This document shows, in pieces, positions 26,907 to 36,020 of a stretch of 64,000 bases of DNA. The translations under genes and the position numbers were made by a program. The stretch comes from Myxococcales bacterium. Lineage in GTDB: Bacteria > Myxococcota > Polyangia > HGW-17 > SLPX01. The DNA is taken from contig SLPX01000002.1 of NCBI GenBank assembly GCA_007131745.1, forward strand, positions 27,084 through 91,083, in the 5' to 3' direction. The notes under the pieces are model-generated. The model was not told the origin of the DNA. It did no database searches and was given only the letters and a program-made list of their open reading frames with translations. Each line of letters begins with the position of its first letter. Position 1 is the stretch's first letter.

Positions 26907-28324
26907 TGCAGAATTCTCCCCAGTTTTTCGGTGGGAAAGAAGGACCCTTCCGGGAAGTGACCATAGCGGGAGGCGGCCTCGCCGGTTGCGAGGCCGCATG
27001 GCAGCTCGCCGGGCGGGGAGTGCGAGTTGTTTTGTATGAAATGCGCCCCCATGTCATGACGCCGGCCCATGTCACGGGTTTGCTGGGGGAGCTCGTGTGC
27101 TCCAATTCTCTGAAGTCGACCTCGATGAACAACGCGTCCGGCATCTTGAAAAGGGAGATGGAAATCGGGGGCTCTTTGGTGCTGCAGGCGGCATTTGCGT
27201 CCAGGGTACCGGCGGGATCGGCTCTCGCCGTGGATCGACGGCTCATGGGTGAGAAGATTACGCACGTTATCGAAAACCACCCGTTAATAAAGGTACGCCG
27301 GGAGGTAGTCGAAGAACTCCCGGAGGGCCCCGCTATAATCGCTACCGGACCGCTTACCGGGGGAGCGCTTGCAGAAAGGTTGTCAGAGGCTGCGTCTGTG
27401 CCCCTTTATTTCTACGATGCCATAGCTCCCATCGTGGAAACCGAATCAATCGATTTGGACAATGCGTTTTTTGCATCCAGGTGGGAAAAAGAAGCTTCCG
27501 AATCCCCGGACCAGCCACCACGGGGAGATTACATCAATTGTCCTCTCTCGCTCGAAGAGTACGAAGATTTCATAGAATCTCTTTTGAGCGGGGAACAAGT
27601 GCCTCCTCATTCTTTTGAAGAACCGAGGTTTTTTGAAGGCTGCCTTCCTATAGAGGTCATGGCATCGAGGGGCTCGGACGTATTGCGTCACGGGCCGATG
27701 AGACCCGTAGGTTTGAGAGATCCTAATACAGGACGGAGGCCCTACGCGGTCGTACAGCTTAGAGCTGAAAACAAGGGGGCCACTGCGCATAACATGGTGG
27801 GTTTCCAGACTCGGCTCAAGTACGGCGAACAAAAACGAATTTTCAGAAAGATACCCGCGCTTCGAAATGCTCGCTTTTTGAGGTTGGGGTCGATCCACAG
27901 AAATACTTATTTGCGGGCGCCCGACTGTCTTGAAGATGATCTTGTCCTGCAAAATACAGAAGACATCCGCGTGGCCGGATTGCTCTGCGGGGTTGAAGGA
28001 TACATGGAGTCGACGGCCATGGGCTGGTTGGTCGGTATCATTACTGCGATCCGCCTTGCAGAACTAGACTTTCATCCGCCTCCACCCTCGACGGCCACCG
28101 GAGCTTTGTACGCGTACATCCGCCGTTCCTTGATGGAAGATGAAATATTCACACCGACAAACATGAATCTGTCGCTGTTCCCCGAACCAGCGACGAAGGG
28201 AAAAAGAGTTCCGAAAAAACTACGTCGGATCATGATCGCGGAGCGAGCGGAAAAAGAGTTTAAAAGCTGGCTGTCGACTCTTGATCAAGAGATCGGCGGA
28301 AAAAGCCTCAGAGTGTCTGAGTAA
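26906..28324 (+). CDS. trmFO: FAD/folate-dependent tRNA (uracil-54-C5) methyltransferase
   Basis: TrmFO forms m5U54 in the tRNA T-loop using methylenetetrahydrofolate. The start at 26906 (TGATG junction with queE, GAGAGAGGGG upstream) gives a protein of 472 residues, close to the usual ~440-470. Hallmarks are the dinucleotide fold AGGGLAGCEAAWQLA, YEMRP, and the family signature ELVCSNSLKS, followed by YFYDAIAPIVE and the C-terminal FLRLGSIHRNTYL and GVEGYMESTAMGW. Its 3' end overlaps the convergent Cys-rich gene by 17 nt. Confidence 0.95.
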   Translation: MQNSPQFFGGKEGPFREVTIAGGGLAGCEAAWQLAGRGVRVVLYEMRPHVMTPAHVTGLLGELVCSNSLKSTSMNNASGILKREMEIGGSLVLQAAFASRVPAGSALAVDRRLMGEKITHVIENHPLIKVRREVVEELPEGPAIIATGPLTGGALAERLSEAASVPLYFYDAIAPIVETESIDLDNAFFASRWEKEASESPDQPPRGDYINCPLSLEEYEDFIESLLSGEQVPPHSFEEPRFFEGCLPIEVMASRGSDVLRHGPMRPVGLRDPNTGRRPYAVVQLRAENKGATAHNMVGFQTRLKYGEQKRIFRKIPALRNARFLRLGSIHRNTYLRAPDCLEDDLVLQNTEDIRVAGLLCGVEGYMESTAMGWLVGIITAIRLAELDFHPPPPSTATGALYAYIRRSLMEDEIFTPTNMNLSLFPEPATKGKRVPKKLRRIMIAERAEKEFKSWLSTLDQEIGGKSLRVSE

Positions 28325-29924
28325 AGACGTATAAACCACCGTTGGCGTAGGCCATGGCCTGTATGCGCGACGCCTGGGGAGCGCCGGTCAGAGAAAAAGG
28401 CTGGAACCCGGATGCGTTGGTTGAATAGCAAACCTGGAAACAATAACCTGATTCCTGGATATAAAACAGGTTGTTTGTTCCAAGCAACGCAGCATAAGGT
28501 CCGGTAACCGATCCCCCTCCACCGCAAAGCGCGTTCGGGGAACAATCAACCCATCCTCGATTGTTTTCAAGAGCAAGAAAAACCGCTTTCACGTTTGCCG
28601 GATTGGGCGCCAGAGGGTCATAGCTCCAATCTATCGTTCCCGATGTGTTAAAGGATATGGTTCCGAAACTTGTGCTCACTTTGTAAAGGTAGTACTGAGA
28701 ACCGTTGAAAAAAGTTATGTCGGTTGAGGCCGTACTCGGCCAGCTTACACCGTAGGCAGCATGAAATGTGGCTGTAGGCAATCCTGAAAAAGATGAAGAG
28801 AGCGTTCCATGAGCGATCCAGTTTCTCGAGGGCACCTGGAGTACATGGTAGGTGCTCCTGGTAAACACGTAGATCTCGTTGCGTTCCTGGACATTTGCAG
28901 CCGCAACAATAGGGGTCGTCGGTGCATGTTGGTTCCATGCAAAGTAAACGGTTTCCTGGTTCCACCAGGTTGAACCGCTTGAAAGCCAGTGCAGTATGGG
29001 AAGGTTTTCGATTCTGCAATCCGAACTACAGCCGTCTCCCGATATATTGTTTCCGTCGTCGCATTCTTCACCGGAATCCACGATTCCGTCTCCGCACCTG
29101 GGTAAACGGCAGTCGGTCCGGCACGCATTCGGAGTGGTGTTCGAGTTCATCGGTCCGTCGTCGCATTCTTCGCCGGAATCCACAACTCCGTCTCCGCACC
29201 TGGGCAAACGGCAGTCGGTCCGGCACGCGTTCGGAGCGGTGTCGGAGTTCATCGGTCCGTCGTCGCACTCTTCGCCGGAGTCCACCACTCCGTCTCCGCA
29301 ACTTGGCAAACGGCAGTCGGTTCGGCATGCGTCGGGTTCGGTGTCGGAGTTCATCGGTCCGTCGTCGCTCTCTTCATCTCCCTCCCATATAAATCCGTCG
29401 CCGCAAACGGCTTTCCGGCAATTTACAAGACAAGATCCACTGTTGGAGTTGTTTTCTCCTTCGTCACACTCTTCACCGAAATCCAACACTCCGTCCCCGC
29501 AACTCGGCAAAATGCACCAGAACGTATCAAAAGTGCAGTCCTCATTGCATCCGAGTTCCCCTCCTGTAAATCCCTCCCCCATGGATTCACAGGTATGCCC
29601 GCCCAGGTCGGAACCGTCGCATTCCTCCCATTCTTGTCTTATGCCGTCCCCGCAAGTATGCACGCAGACACTGGGCTCTCCTTCGCAGTGCCAACCCGGT
29701 TCCACTCGGCACTCCGAGTCGCACCCGTCACCGTCTTCAGTGTTTCCGTCGTCACATTCTTCCCCGTCATCCAAAATGCCGTCTCCGCACACAGGATCCC
29801 CCTTCGACCCGCCGCGGCCGAAATGAGTTCTGCAACTTGTAGACAACAGAAAGCCCGAAAACAAAACCGCATAAAAACCAACTTTCAAAACATATTTTAA
29901 AAGAGAAGTTTTGCTCAGCATCAT
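28308..29924 (-). CDS. Lipoprotein with tandem Cys-rich (CGDG...GEECDDG) repeats
   Basis: The best start is the ATG at 29924 after GAAAGGG (5-nt spacing); it gives a signal sequence ending in the lipobox STSC. From about residue 50 to 300 there are at least seven modules built around CGDGxxDxGEECDDG and a C-x3-C pair, the Myxococcota cysteine-rich repeat. Three successive modules are near-identical at DNA level with a period of exactly 102 nt. The C-terminal 250 residues hold short FNGSQYYLYK-like and YPLYVF-like units and a C-x3-C pair, of unknown fold. Probably a surface protein, as inferred for its relatives. Confidence 0.8.
   Translation of the reverse strand: MMLSKTSLLKYVLKVGFYAVLFSGFLLSTSCRTHFGRGGSKGDPVCGDGILDDGEECDDGNTEDGDGCDSECRVEPGWHCEGEPSVCVHTCGDGIRQEWEECDGSDLGGHTCESMGEGFTGGELGCNEDCTFDTFWCILPSCGDGVLDFGEECDEGENNSNSGSCLVNCRKAVCGDGFIWEGDEESDDGPMNSDTEPDACRTDCRLPSCGDGVVDSGEECDDGPMNSDTAPNACRTDCRLPRCGDGVVDSGEECDDGPMNSNTTPNACRTDCRLPRCGDGIVDSGEECDDGNNISGDGCSSDCRIENLPILHWLSSGSTWWNQETVYFAWNQHAPTTPIVAAANVQERNEIYVFTRSTYHVLQVPSRNWIAHGTLSSSFSGLPTATFHAAYGVSWPSTASTDITFFNGSQYYLYKVSTSFGTISFNTSGTIDWSYDPLAPNPANVKAVFLALENNRGWVDCSPNALCGGGGSVTGPYAALLGTNNLFYIQESGYCFQVCYSTNASGFQPFSLTGAPQASRIQAMAYANGGLYVFTQTL
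29064..29369 (-). repeat. Three tandem 102-nt coding repeats
   Basis: Units begin at 29064, 29166 and 29268, each 102 nt (34 codons), and differ at only a few positions. They encode the modules with DDGPMNS and NACRTDCRLP. Such near-identity marks recent in-frame duplication, so copy number may vary between strains. Confidence 0.85.
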
Positions 29925-30074
29925 GTAACCCTTTCGTTTCAGAGCTGACTCTTCCTTCATTATCCACCCGGCCGGTCGAAACATCCAGTCGGGCAAATAC
30001 TATTACTATTGTAATTATAACCCAAAACATCGGTCGATGACAGATTATAGAAACGACGGAGGGGGGTCTTGTTT

Positions 30075-31895
30075 TCAGCGGACGATTCCAACCACTCCAT
30101 AGACCGTTTTTCGATCTTCACCGGAATATGAACGTCTCAAGTGCACTTCAACCATCTTCATCGGTTCAGCATGAGCCCTAAGTTCAACAATGACATAATC
30201 AGGCAAAACATCCCCTTTTTTCGGAGAAATCATCGTGCAAAACCGGCCCGCGAGATTTGATTTTGTGTAAGGTCTGAGTTTGCCCAGGATCTTGCCCTGT
30301 GTGTTGCGCATGGTTCCAATGTACTTTGTTCTGGATTCTCCATCTTTTTCAAATCCTGCTTTTCGCCAAAGGTCTACTGCACAAAGCTGGAAACGTTCAC
30401 GTTCGTTCTTTTTCGATCCTTTGCCGCTTTTTTTGATGTCTTCAACGTCGATCGGGTGGGCGCTGAACATCGTAAACGGCGCGGACTGCGAAAGACCGAA
30501 GCGCACGGCTCGCCTTGTTCGCAGCCACAATCTGGCCCACAGCATCCTGGCCGTCCGTTCCGGCAGGTAAGTCGCATCAACCGCTCTCTTTATGTCTTTC
30601 GATGTAAAGGCCGCCAGGATTCGACCGGCCCAAAAAATATCCGCTGCAGTGGCCCGGACGAACGCTGGATGACGCTTCGCAGGTTTCCATTCACCGGGTG
30701 AAAACCCTTCCACGGGGATATAGCCTATTCCCGTATGTTCTTTTATTGCGACCGATCTTTCCTTGGATGCGATAGCTCTTGTCTCTTCATCAAGGTCTTT
30801 TATACCCAATGCAGCCTCCGGTTGCTTGGGTCGCCCCTTTATATCGGATCCCAGAGCACCGCGAAAATCCCATATGAAATGCGACACGGTTCGTGTTTTT
30901 CGATTGAAAAAATCCGCGCCCGAACGCTCCTCGATATTATGGAGGCCCAGCCAAGCAGCCATGATTCGGAGTCCTCTCAACTCCCGCATGTCTTGATGTT
31001 CGAAATAATCGTTTGGATCATCCGGGCGACGCCCCCACAGCGGAAACGGTCCCAGGTACACATGGGTGGCAGGATCGGGAAGCGTGGTGGCCAGGGCCCG
31101 GATGCTTCCGTCTTCTTCTCTGTGCAAAGCGTGCAGAAGGAAATGAAGCTTTTTCATGGTAAGACGAACTCTTCCGCCTCGTGTCGGCGACGGACCCGGA
31201 CCGGGCCATATTGCATCCAGGGGCTCTAATGAATTGTAAAACAAAGCTTTCGGGGAGATCGCAAACATGTCGAGGGTGAAAAAAACCATGTGCCGCTCGG
31301 GTACATTATAACCGGCTTCATGGAGCAGCAGGTTGGCTGCAAGCGTTGATGACGTTTTCAGACCCGGCCATTCGGGATGGTCGAATTGGAGAAGAAAGAT
31401 CCGGTTGCGTTCGTCCCTGAATGCCACCCACGGACCGCTTTCACCATTGCCCGCTGCAAAAGCCCGCCATTCTCCCAGAACCGAAGGCCCGGCAGCGGGC
31501 GCCGAGCTCAAGCGGGTTGGTTCGTGCACCGGCGACACCCTTCCCGAAAGTCCACCTCCAGCGTAAAATTCCCTTTCAGCTCTATTGCCGATCCTGTTTT
31601 CAAACCAATGTGAATCAACCGTCAAACCGACCGAATTCACGTTTGCCGCCTCCCTTTTGGATTCCACGGCCAAAAACGAGCTTGCAGGTTCAATTACCTC
31701 ACGCCTCAGAAAAAGCGATCTGTCGCCGGGTTTCCTGCGGGCGGGGATCCTGTCAAGTTCCCTGCTTTTCAAAAGAAAAACCGGCGGATCATCTCGAAAC
31801 AGAGTCCCTTTAGGGCCACAGCCGCAAAGAATCCAAATCAATGCTGCAAATTGGCAACGACTCAAATATTTGGAAACACGGCCTGAAAAATCCAT
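30075..31895 (-). CDS. Large lipoprotein, possibly with a kinase-like fold
   Basis: The ATG at 31895 has GGAGAG upstream and gives a lipoprotein signal ending in LCGC. A start at 31913 is also possible. The body includes DHPEWPGLKTSSTLAANLLLHEAGYNVPERH, and later LRGLRIMAAWLGLHNIEE and SHFIWDFRGALGS. These resemble a family of uncharacterised secreted bacterial proteins whose N[VI]PE..., AWLxHxD and DFGSTLGS motifs recall atypical kinases. The Asp of the DFG-like IWDFRG is present. I cannot verify catalysis. It is divergent from purSL, with a long dyad between them. Confidence 0.55.
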   Translation of the reverse strand: MDFSGRVSKYLSRCQFAALIWILCGCGPKGTLFRDDPPVFLLKSRELDRIPARRKPGDRSLFLRREVIEPASSFLAVESKREAANVNSVGLTVDSHWFENRIGNRAEREFYAGGGLSGRVSPVHEPTRLSSAPAAGPSVLGEWRAFAAGNGESGPWVAFRDERNRIFLLQFDHPEWPGLKTSSTLAANLLLHEAGYNVPERHMVFFTLDMFAISPKALFYNSLEPLDAIWPGPGPSPTRGGRVRLTMKKLHFLLHALHREEDGSIRALATTLPDPATHVYLGPFPLWGRRPDDPNDYFEHQDMRELRGLRIMAAWLGLHNIEERSGADFFNRKTRTVSHFIWDFRGALGSDIKGRPKQPEAALGIKDLDEETRAIASKERSVAIKEHTGIGYIPVEGFSPGEWKPAKRHPAFVRATAADIFWAGRILAAFTSKDIKRAVDATYLPERTARMLWARLWLRTRRAVRFGLSQSAPFTMFSAHPIDVEDIKKSGKGSKKNERERFQLCAVDLWRKAGFEKDGESRTKYIGTMRNTQGKILGKLRPYTKSNLAGRFCTMISPKKGDVLPDYVIVELRAHAEPMKMVEVHLRRSYSGEDRKTVYGVVGIVR

Positions 31896-31922
31896 GTTCA
31901 ACTCTCCATGCATGGAAACGCT

Positions 31923-31968
31923 TTTTCCTTTGCATTTTTCCGCTTTGCGGAATAGGGGTAAAGGAAAA
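31923..31968. promoter_or_regulatory. Nested dyad in the divergent region upstream of purSL
   Basis: Outer arms TTTTCCTTT (31923-31931) and AAAGGAAAA (31960-31968) pair perfectly over 9 bp. Inner arms TTCCGC (31938-31943) and GCGGAA (31947-31952) pair over 6 bp, sharing almost the same centre. No U-run follows on either strand. It may be an operator for one or both divergent genes, or a leader RNA hairpin. Confidence 0.5.
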
Positions 31969-32020
31969 TTTACAAAGACGCGGATCGTTTTGTAACCACG
32001 TATTCATGAGGGAGGAATAA

Positions 32021-35000
32021 ATGCCTCATCGAGTAGAAGTAGTTCTAAAACCCGGCATCAAGGATGGACTGGGTGAAACCATCGCCCATCGGATAAGAAC
32101 TCACCTGTCCATGCAGGTGGAAAGAGTGCAAACCGTTGAAGTATACACGATCGCCGGCGAGTTGGAGGCCGGAGTTCTCCAGGCATACGCTGCTGAAGCG
32201 TTGAGTGATCCGATAGTCCAGGAATACATGGTCGACAAATGCGCGGCTCTGGAAAGAAGTTTTCACTGGTCGGTGGAGACGGCTTACCGCCCGGGAGTTA
32301 CGGACAACGTGGGACGAACCGCCCGCGAGGCGTTGGCTCTTGCGATGGAAAACCGGGAAGAAGGAGTTCCCTCGGTCCATCACTCCAGACAATACCTTAT
32401 TACCTGCCATCGCGATCACATGTTCAATGGAATCGAAACGGAATATATAGCCGGGGAACTTCTCGGCAACACTCTGATTCAGTCATTTGAAATCATGACT
32501 CGACCGGACATGGAAAAAATTAAACGAATTCCACCCAGACCACCCAGGGTCGGGGATGATGTCAATGCAAAGGTGGAATGCATTTCATTGGAAATCACGG
32601 ATGATGAGCTTGAATCTTTGAGCAGGTCGAGGGTGTTGGCGTTGAGTCTCGAAGAAATGAAAACCATCCAGGCGCATTTCAGGCAAGATGAAACCGTTGA
32701 AGCTCGCAGAAAGATGGGGTTTGGCGGCGAGAGCGGAACGGTCACGGACGTGGAACTGGAGTGTTTGGCCCAAACTTGGTCGGAGCATTGCAAGCACAAG
32801 ATTTTCAATGCGGACATAACATATACCGACGAGGAGGGACTGACTGAAGAGATTCATTCTCTTTTTAGAACATACATCCAGGGAGCAACGAAAAAAGTCA
32901 GGGAAGCGGCGGGAGAAAATGATTATTGCTTGTCGGTGTTTAAGGACAACGCCGGAGTGGTGAAGCTGGACGATGACTGGAGCCTAGTTTTCAAAGTGGA
33001 AACTCACAACAGTCCTTCCGCCCTGGATCCATACGGTGGAGCGCTGACAGGTATCGTGGGCGTTAACAGGGATCCTTTCGGAACCGGGTTGGGAGCGCGC
33101 CTGATTTTCAACACCGATGTTTTCTGTCTAGCCCCACCCCACCGGCGGTCGGAGCTGCCTCCAAGGTTGCTTCAACCTCTCCGGGTCCTGGAAGGTGTGC
33201 GGGAAGGCGTGGAACATGGAGGAAACAAGTCGGGTATACCCACCGTAAACGGAGCGGTGGTATTTGATGAACGCTACCTCGGGAAACCGTTGGTGTTTTG
33301 CGGCACTGGCGGAATAATGGAGGCGGAAATCAACGGCAGGCCGTCGCATGAGAAGGCCGCTCGACCGGGCGACTTCATCGTAATGACGGGCGGACGCATA
33401 GGAAAAGACGGAATCCACGGCGCCACTTTTTCCTCCGAGGAGTTGCATGAAGGCTCCCCTGCAACTGCTGTTCAGATAGGCGATCCGATCACCCAGAAGA
33501 GAATGTTTGATATGCTGCTTCTGGCTCGGGATAAAAACCTTTACTCTGCTATAACCGACAACGGAGCCGGAGGCTTGAGTTCTTCGGTCGGTGAAATGGC
33601 GCAAGATCCCGGCGGAGCGGATATTGATCTTGCAAAAGCGCCCCTGAAATACGGTTCTCTTCAACCTTGGGAAATCCTGGTTTCCGAAGCGCAGGAGCGC
33701 ATGACGCTGGCGGTTCCCCCGGAAAAGGTCGATGAATTCCTGGAATTGGCTCGTCGATTCGAGGTAGAGGCTACCGTGCTTGGAACTTTTACCGACTCGG
33801 GTTATTTCACTGTCCGCTACAACGATGTAACCGCGGCGCATCTGCCCATGGATTTTCTTCACGAGGGTTTGCCTCCGATGAAACTCGAAGCCGTTTTTCA
33901 GCCTCGGATCGAGCCGGATCCCGACCTGAAAAAACTTGGCCCCGCGGACGAAGAATCAGCAGCGGACGCCGGGTCCATGTCTTATTTCACCCGCGCCTGG
34001 AACAAAACCCTCCTCGAAATGCTGGGACGCTTGAACATTTGTTCCAAGGAGTACTGGGTTCGCCGGTATGACCACGAGGTCCAGGGGGGGTCTGTGGTCA
34101 AGCCTCTTACGGGCGCGAATGACGATGGGCCCTCGGATGCAGCTGTTCTGCGCCCCCTGCCGGAATCGATGAAAGCCATAGTTGTTTCATGTGGAATTCG
34201 CCCCGCGTATTCCGACATAGACACTTACCACATGGCAGCATGCGCTTTCGACGAAGCCGTCAGGAACGCAGTGTGTGTTGGAGCGGATCCGGACCGCCTT
34301 TCCGCGCTTGATAACTTCTGCTGGTCCGACCCGGTAAAGAGCCCGCTCAATCCTGAAGGACCGCACAAGTTGGCCCAACTCGTGAGGTCCAACAAGGCCC
34401 TATACGATATCTGCATTGCCTATTCCATTCCCTTGATATCCGGAAAAGATTCGATGAAAAACGACTACAGGCACGAAGACATTCGAATCTCGGTGCCGGC
34501 CACCCTACTCATCTCTATGCTCGGGGTCATGGAAGACGCGCGCAAGGCCGTGACTTCTGATGCGAAATGTCCCGGCGACATCGTTTTTGTCATGGGTGAA
34601 ACACTAAACGAAATGGGCGGGGGAGAGTTTTTTGCTTCAAAAAACATTACGGGATGTTCGGTGCCCAAGGTCAGACCGGAAGAAACCGTTCCCCGTTATC
34701 GGGCGCTTCATAAAGCCATCAACAAGGGCTTGATTAGATCATGTCACGATGCTTCCGATGGAGGACTTGCGGTTTGTTTTGCTGAAACGGCTATTGGTGG
34801 TGACTTGGGCATGGATGTAGACATTTCCCGAGCGCCGAAATCCATAGGATTGACCAAATGGCCGGGAGTAATCCTGTTTTCCGAATCCCAGGGAAGATTC
34901 GTGCTCACAGTCAAACCCGAGCATGCTGAAGAAGTGGAGGGATTACTCCGCCCCCATGGAGCGGCAAGGGTAGGTACCATCACCGGCGACGGGATTTTCA

Positions 35001-35095
35001 GAATCCGGGGAGCAGGGGGCGACGAGGTCATAAGACTGACGGTTGGGGAAATGCAGCATGCTTTCAAAGAAACGCTTTCTCCGGACAAGTTTTGA
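32021..35095 (+). CDS. purL: Phosphoribosylformylglycinamidine synthase, PurS-PurL fusion
   Basis: The ATP-dependent FGAM synthase of purine synthesis. The first 80 residues resemble PurS (VEVVLKPGIKDGLGETI), a second PurS-like block follows at about 85-165, and the PurL core begins near residue 190 (EMKTIQAHF, TWSEHCKHKIF, KVETHNSPSALDPYGGA). Later blocks GDFIVMTGGRIGKDGIHGATFSS and SCHDASDGGLAV are typical. The protein has no glutaminase domain; PurQ is encoded 42 nt downstream. So this is an intermediate between separate PurSLQ and the single-chain proteobacterial PurL. A strong GAGGGAGGA ribosome binding site precedes the ATG. Confidence 0.95.
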   Translation: MPHRVEVVLKPGIKDGLGETIAHRIRTHLSMQVERVQTVEVYTIAGELEAGVLQAYAAEALSDPIVQEYMVDKCAALERSFHWSVETAYRPGVTDNVGRTAREALALAMENREEGVPSVHHSRQYLITCHRDHMFNGIETEYIAGELLGNTLIQSFEIMTRPDMEKIKRIPPRPPRVGDDVNAKVECISLEITDDELESLSRSRVLALSLEEMKTIQAHFRQDETVEARRKMGFGGESGTVTDVELECLAQTWSEHCKHKIFNADITYTDEEGLTEEIHSLFRTYIQGATKKVREAAGENDYCLSVFKDNAGVVKLDDDWSLVFKVETHNSPSALDPYGGALTGIVGVNRDPFGTGLGARLIFNTDVFCLAPPHRRSELPPRLLQPLRVLEGVREGVEHGGNKSGIPTVNGAVVFDERYLGKPLVFCGTGGIMEAEINGRPSHEKAARPGDFIVMTGGRIGKDGIHGATFSSEELHEGSPATAVQIGDPITQKRMFDMLLLARDKNLYSAITDNGAGGLSSSVGEMAQDPGGADIDLAKAPLKYGSLQPWEILVSEAQERMTLAVPPEKVDEFLELARRFEVEATVLGTFTDSGYFTVRYNDVTAAHLPMDFLHEGLPPMKLEAVFQPRIEPDPDLKKLGPADEESAADAGSMSYFTRAWNKTLLEMLGRLNICSKEYWVRRYDHEVQGGSVVKPLTGANDDGPSDAAVLRPLPESMKAIVVSCGIRPAYSDIDTYHMAACAFDEAVRNAVCVGADPDRLSALDNFCWSDPVKSPLNPEGPHKLAQLVRSNKALYDICIAYSIPLISGKDSMKNDYRHEDIRISVPATLLISMLGVMEDARKAVTSDAKCPGDIVFVMGETLNEMGGGEFFASKNITGCSVPKVRPEETVPRYRALHKAINKGLIRSCHDASDGGLAVCFAETAIGGDLGMDVDISRAPKSIGLTKWPGVILFSESQGRFVLTVKPEHAEEVEGLLRPHGAARVGTITGDGIFRIRGAGGDEVIRLTVGEMQHAFKETLSPDKF

Positions 35096-35137
35096 AAACT
35101 GAACACTACATCGACGGAATAACATATAGGAGAGGTC

Positions 35138-35998
35138 ATGGCTGAGGCAAGAGCGCTGGTTTTGGCCGGCAACGGAACCAATTGTGAACGTGAAACCGCT
35201 CATGCATGTCGGCTCGCCGGAGCCGAAGTGGTCGATATCGTATTCATCTGGGACTTGTTGGCCGGGCGAAAATCCATGGAAGATTACAATTTTCTCATTC
35301 TTCCGGGTGGATTCATGGATGGAGATGATCTTGGCGCTGCAAAGGCCGGCGCACACAGGTTCAAACACGCAGTGACCCCTGATGGCAAAAGCCTTTTTCA
35401 ACAACTTCAGACTTTCATTCACGGTCCGAAGCTTGTGCTGGGGATTTGCAATGGGTTTCAACTCATGGTCAAACTGGGTTTGATTCCCAACCTGGAGTCG
35501 CTTTTGGAAAAGCGGATGTCACATCCTCCCCAGGAGACGACTATCTGGGCCAATGATTCAGGTCGATTCGAGGATCGCTGGGTGCATCTCGTTGTTGACA
35601 AGAGTTCTCCCTGCGTTTTCACCCGGTCCACACATTGTCCCGATCGCTTGGATCTGCCTGTGCGTCACGGAGAGGGAAAGGTGATCTTCGGCTCCCTGGA
35701 CAACCTCAAAAGGGCCATGGATCACCATCTCATTCCCCTTTTCTATGCGAATCCGGAAACCGGAACACATACTGAAGAGTATCCTTTCAATCCAAACGGT
35801 TCCCCCCGCTCAATTGCATCCATCTGCGATCCCACCGGCAGGCTTTTCGGACTCATGCCTCACCCTGAGGCTTACACTCATCGCACCAATCATCCACGAT
35901 GGACCAGGACTCCCTTTGAAGACTCGGAAAACGAAGAGGGAACCGGCTTGGCCATATTCAAAAATGCGGTGGATTGGCTCCATCGTTGCAGGGACTGA
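35138..35998 (+). CDS. purQ: Phosphoribosylformylglycinamidine synthase glutaminase subunit
   Basis: Class I glutamine amidotransferase that feeds ammonia to PurL. Motifs: RALVLAGNGTNCERETAHA, FLILPGGFMDGDDLGAA, the nucleophile Cys in LVLGICNGFQLMVKLGL, and the His/Glu pair in GLMPHPEAYTH. It has 286 residues, somewhat longer than bacterial PurQ (~225-260). It starts with ATG after an AGGAGAG ribosome binding site and follows purSL directly, forming a two-gene unit. It converges on the Ser/Thr kinase gene. Confidence 0.94.
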   Translation: MAEARALVLAGNGTNCERETAHACRLAGAEVVDIVFIWDLLAGRKSMEDYNFLILPGGFMDGDDLGAAKAGAHRFKHAVTPDGKSLFQQLQTFIHGPKLVLGICNGFQLMVKLGLIPNLESLLEKRMSHPPQETTIWANDSGRFEDRWVHLVVDKSSPCVFTRSTHCPDRLDLPVRHGEGKVIFGSLDNLKRAMDHHLIPLFYANPETGTHTEEYPFNPNGSPRSIASICDPTGRLFGLMPHPEAYTHRTNHPRWTRTPFEDSENEEGTGLAIFKNAVDWLHRCRD

Positions 35999-36020
35999 AA
36001 TCCTAAGCTCCGGATCAGTC

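Noticed and set aside
28996..29826. A 276-residue repetitive plus-strand frame
   Set aside because: It is the reverse of the Cys-rich repeat gene; the repetition comes from the 102-nt tandem DNA repeats.
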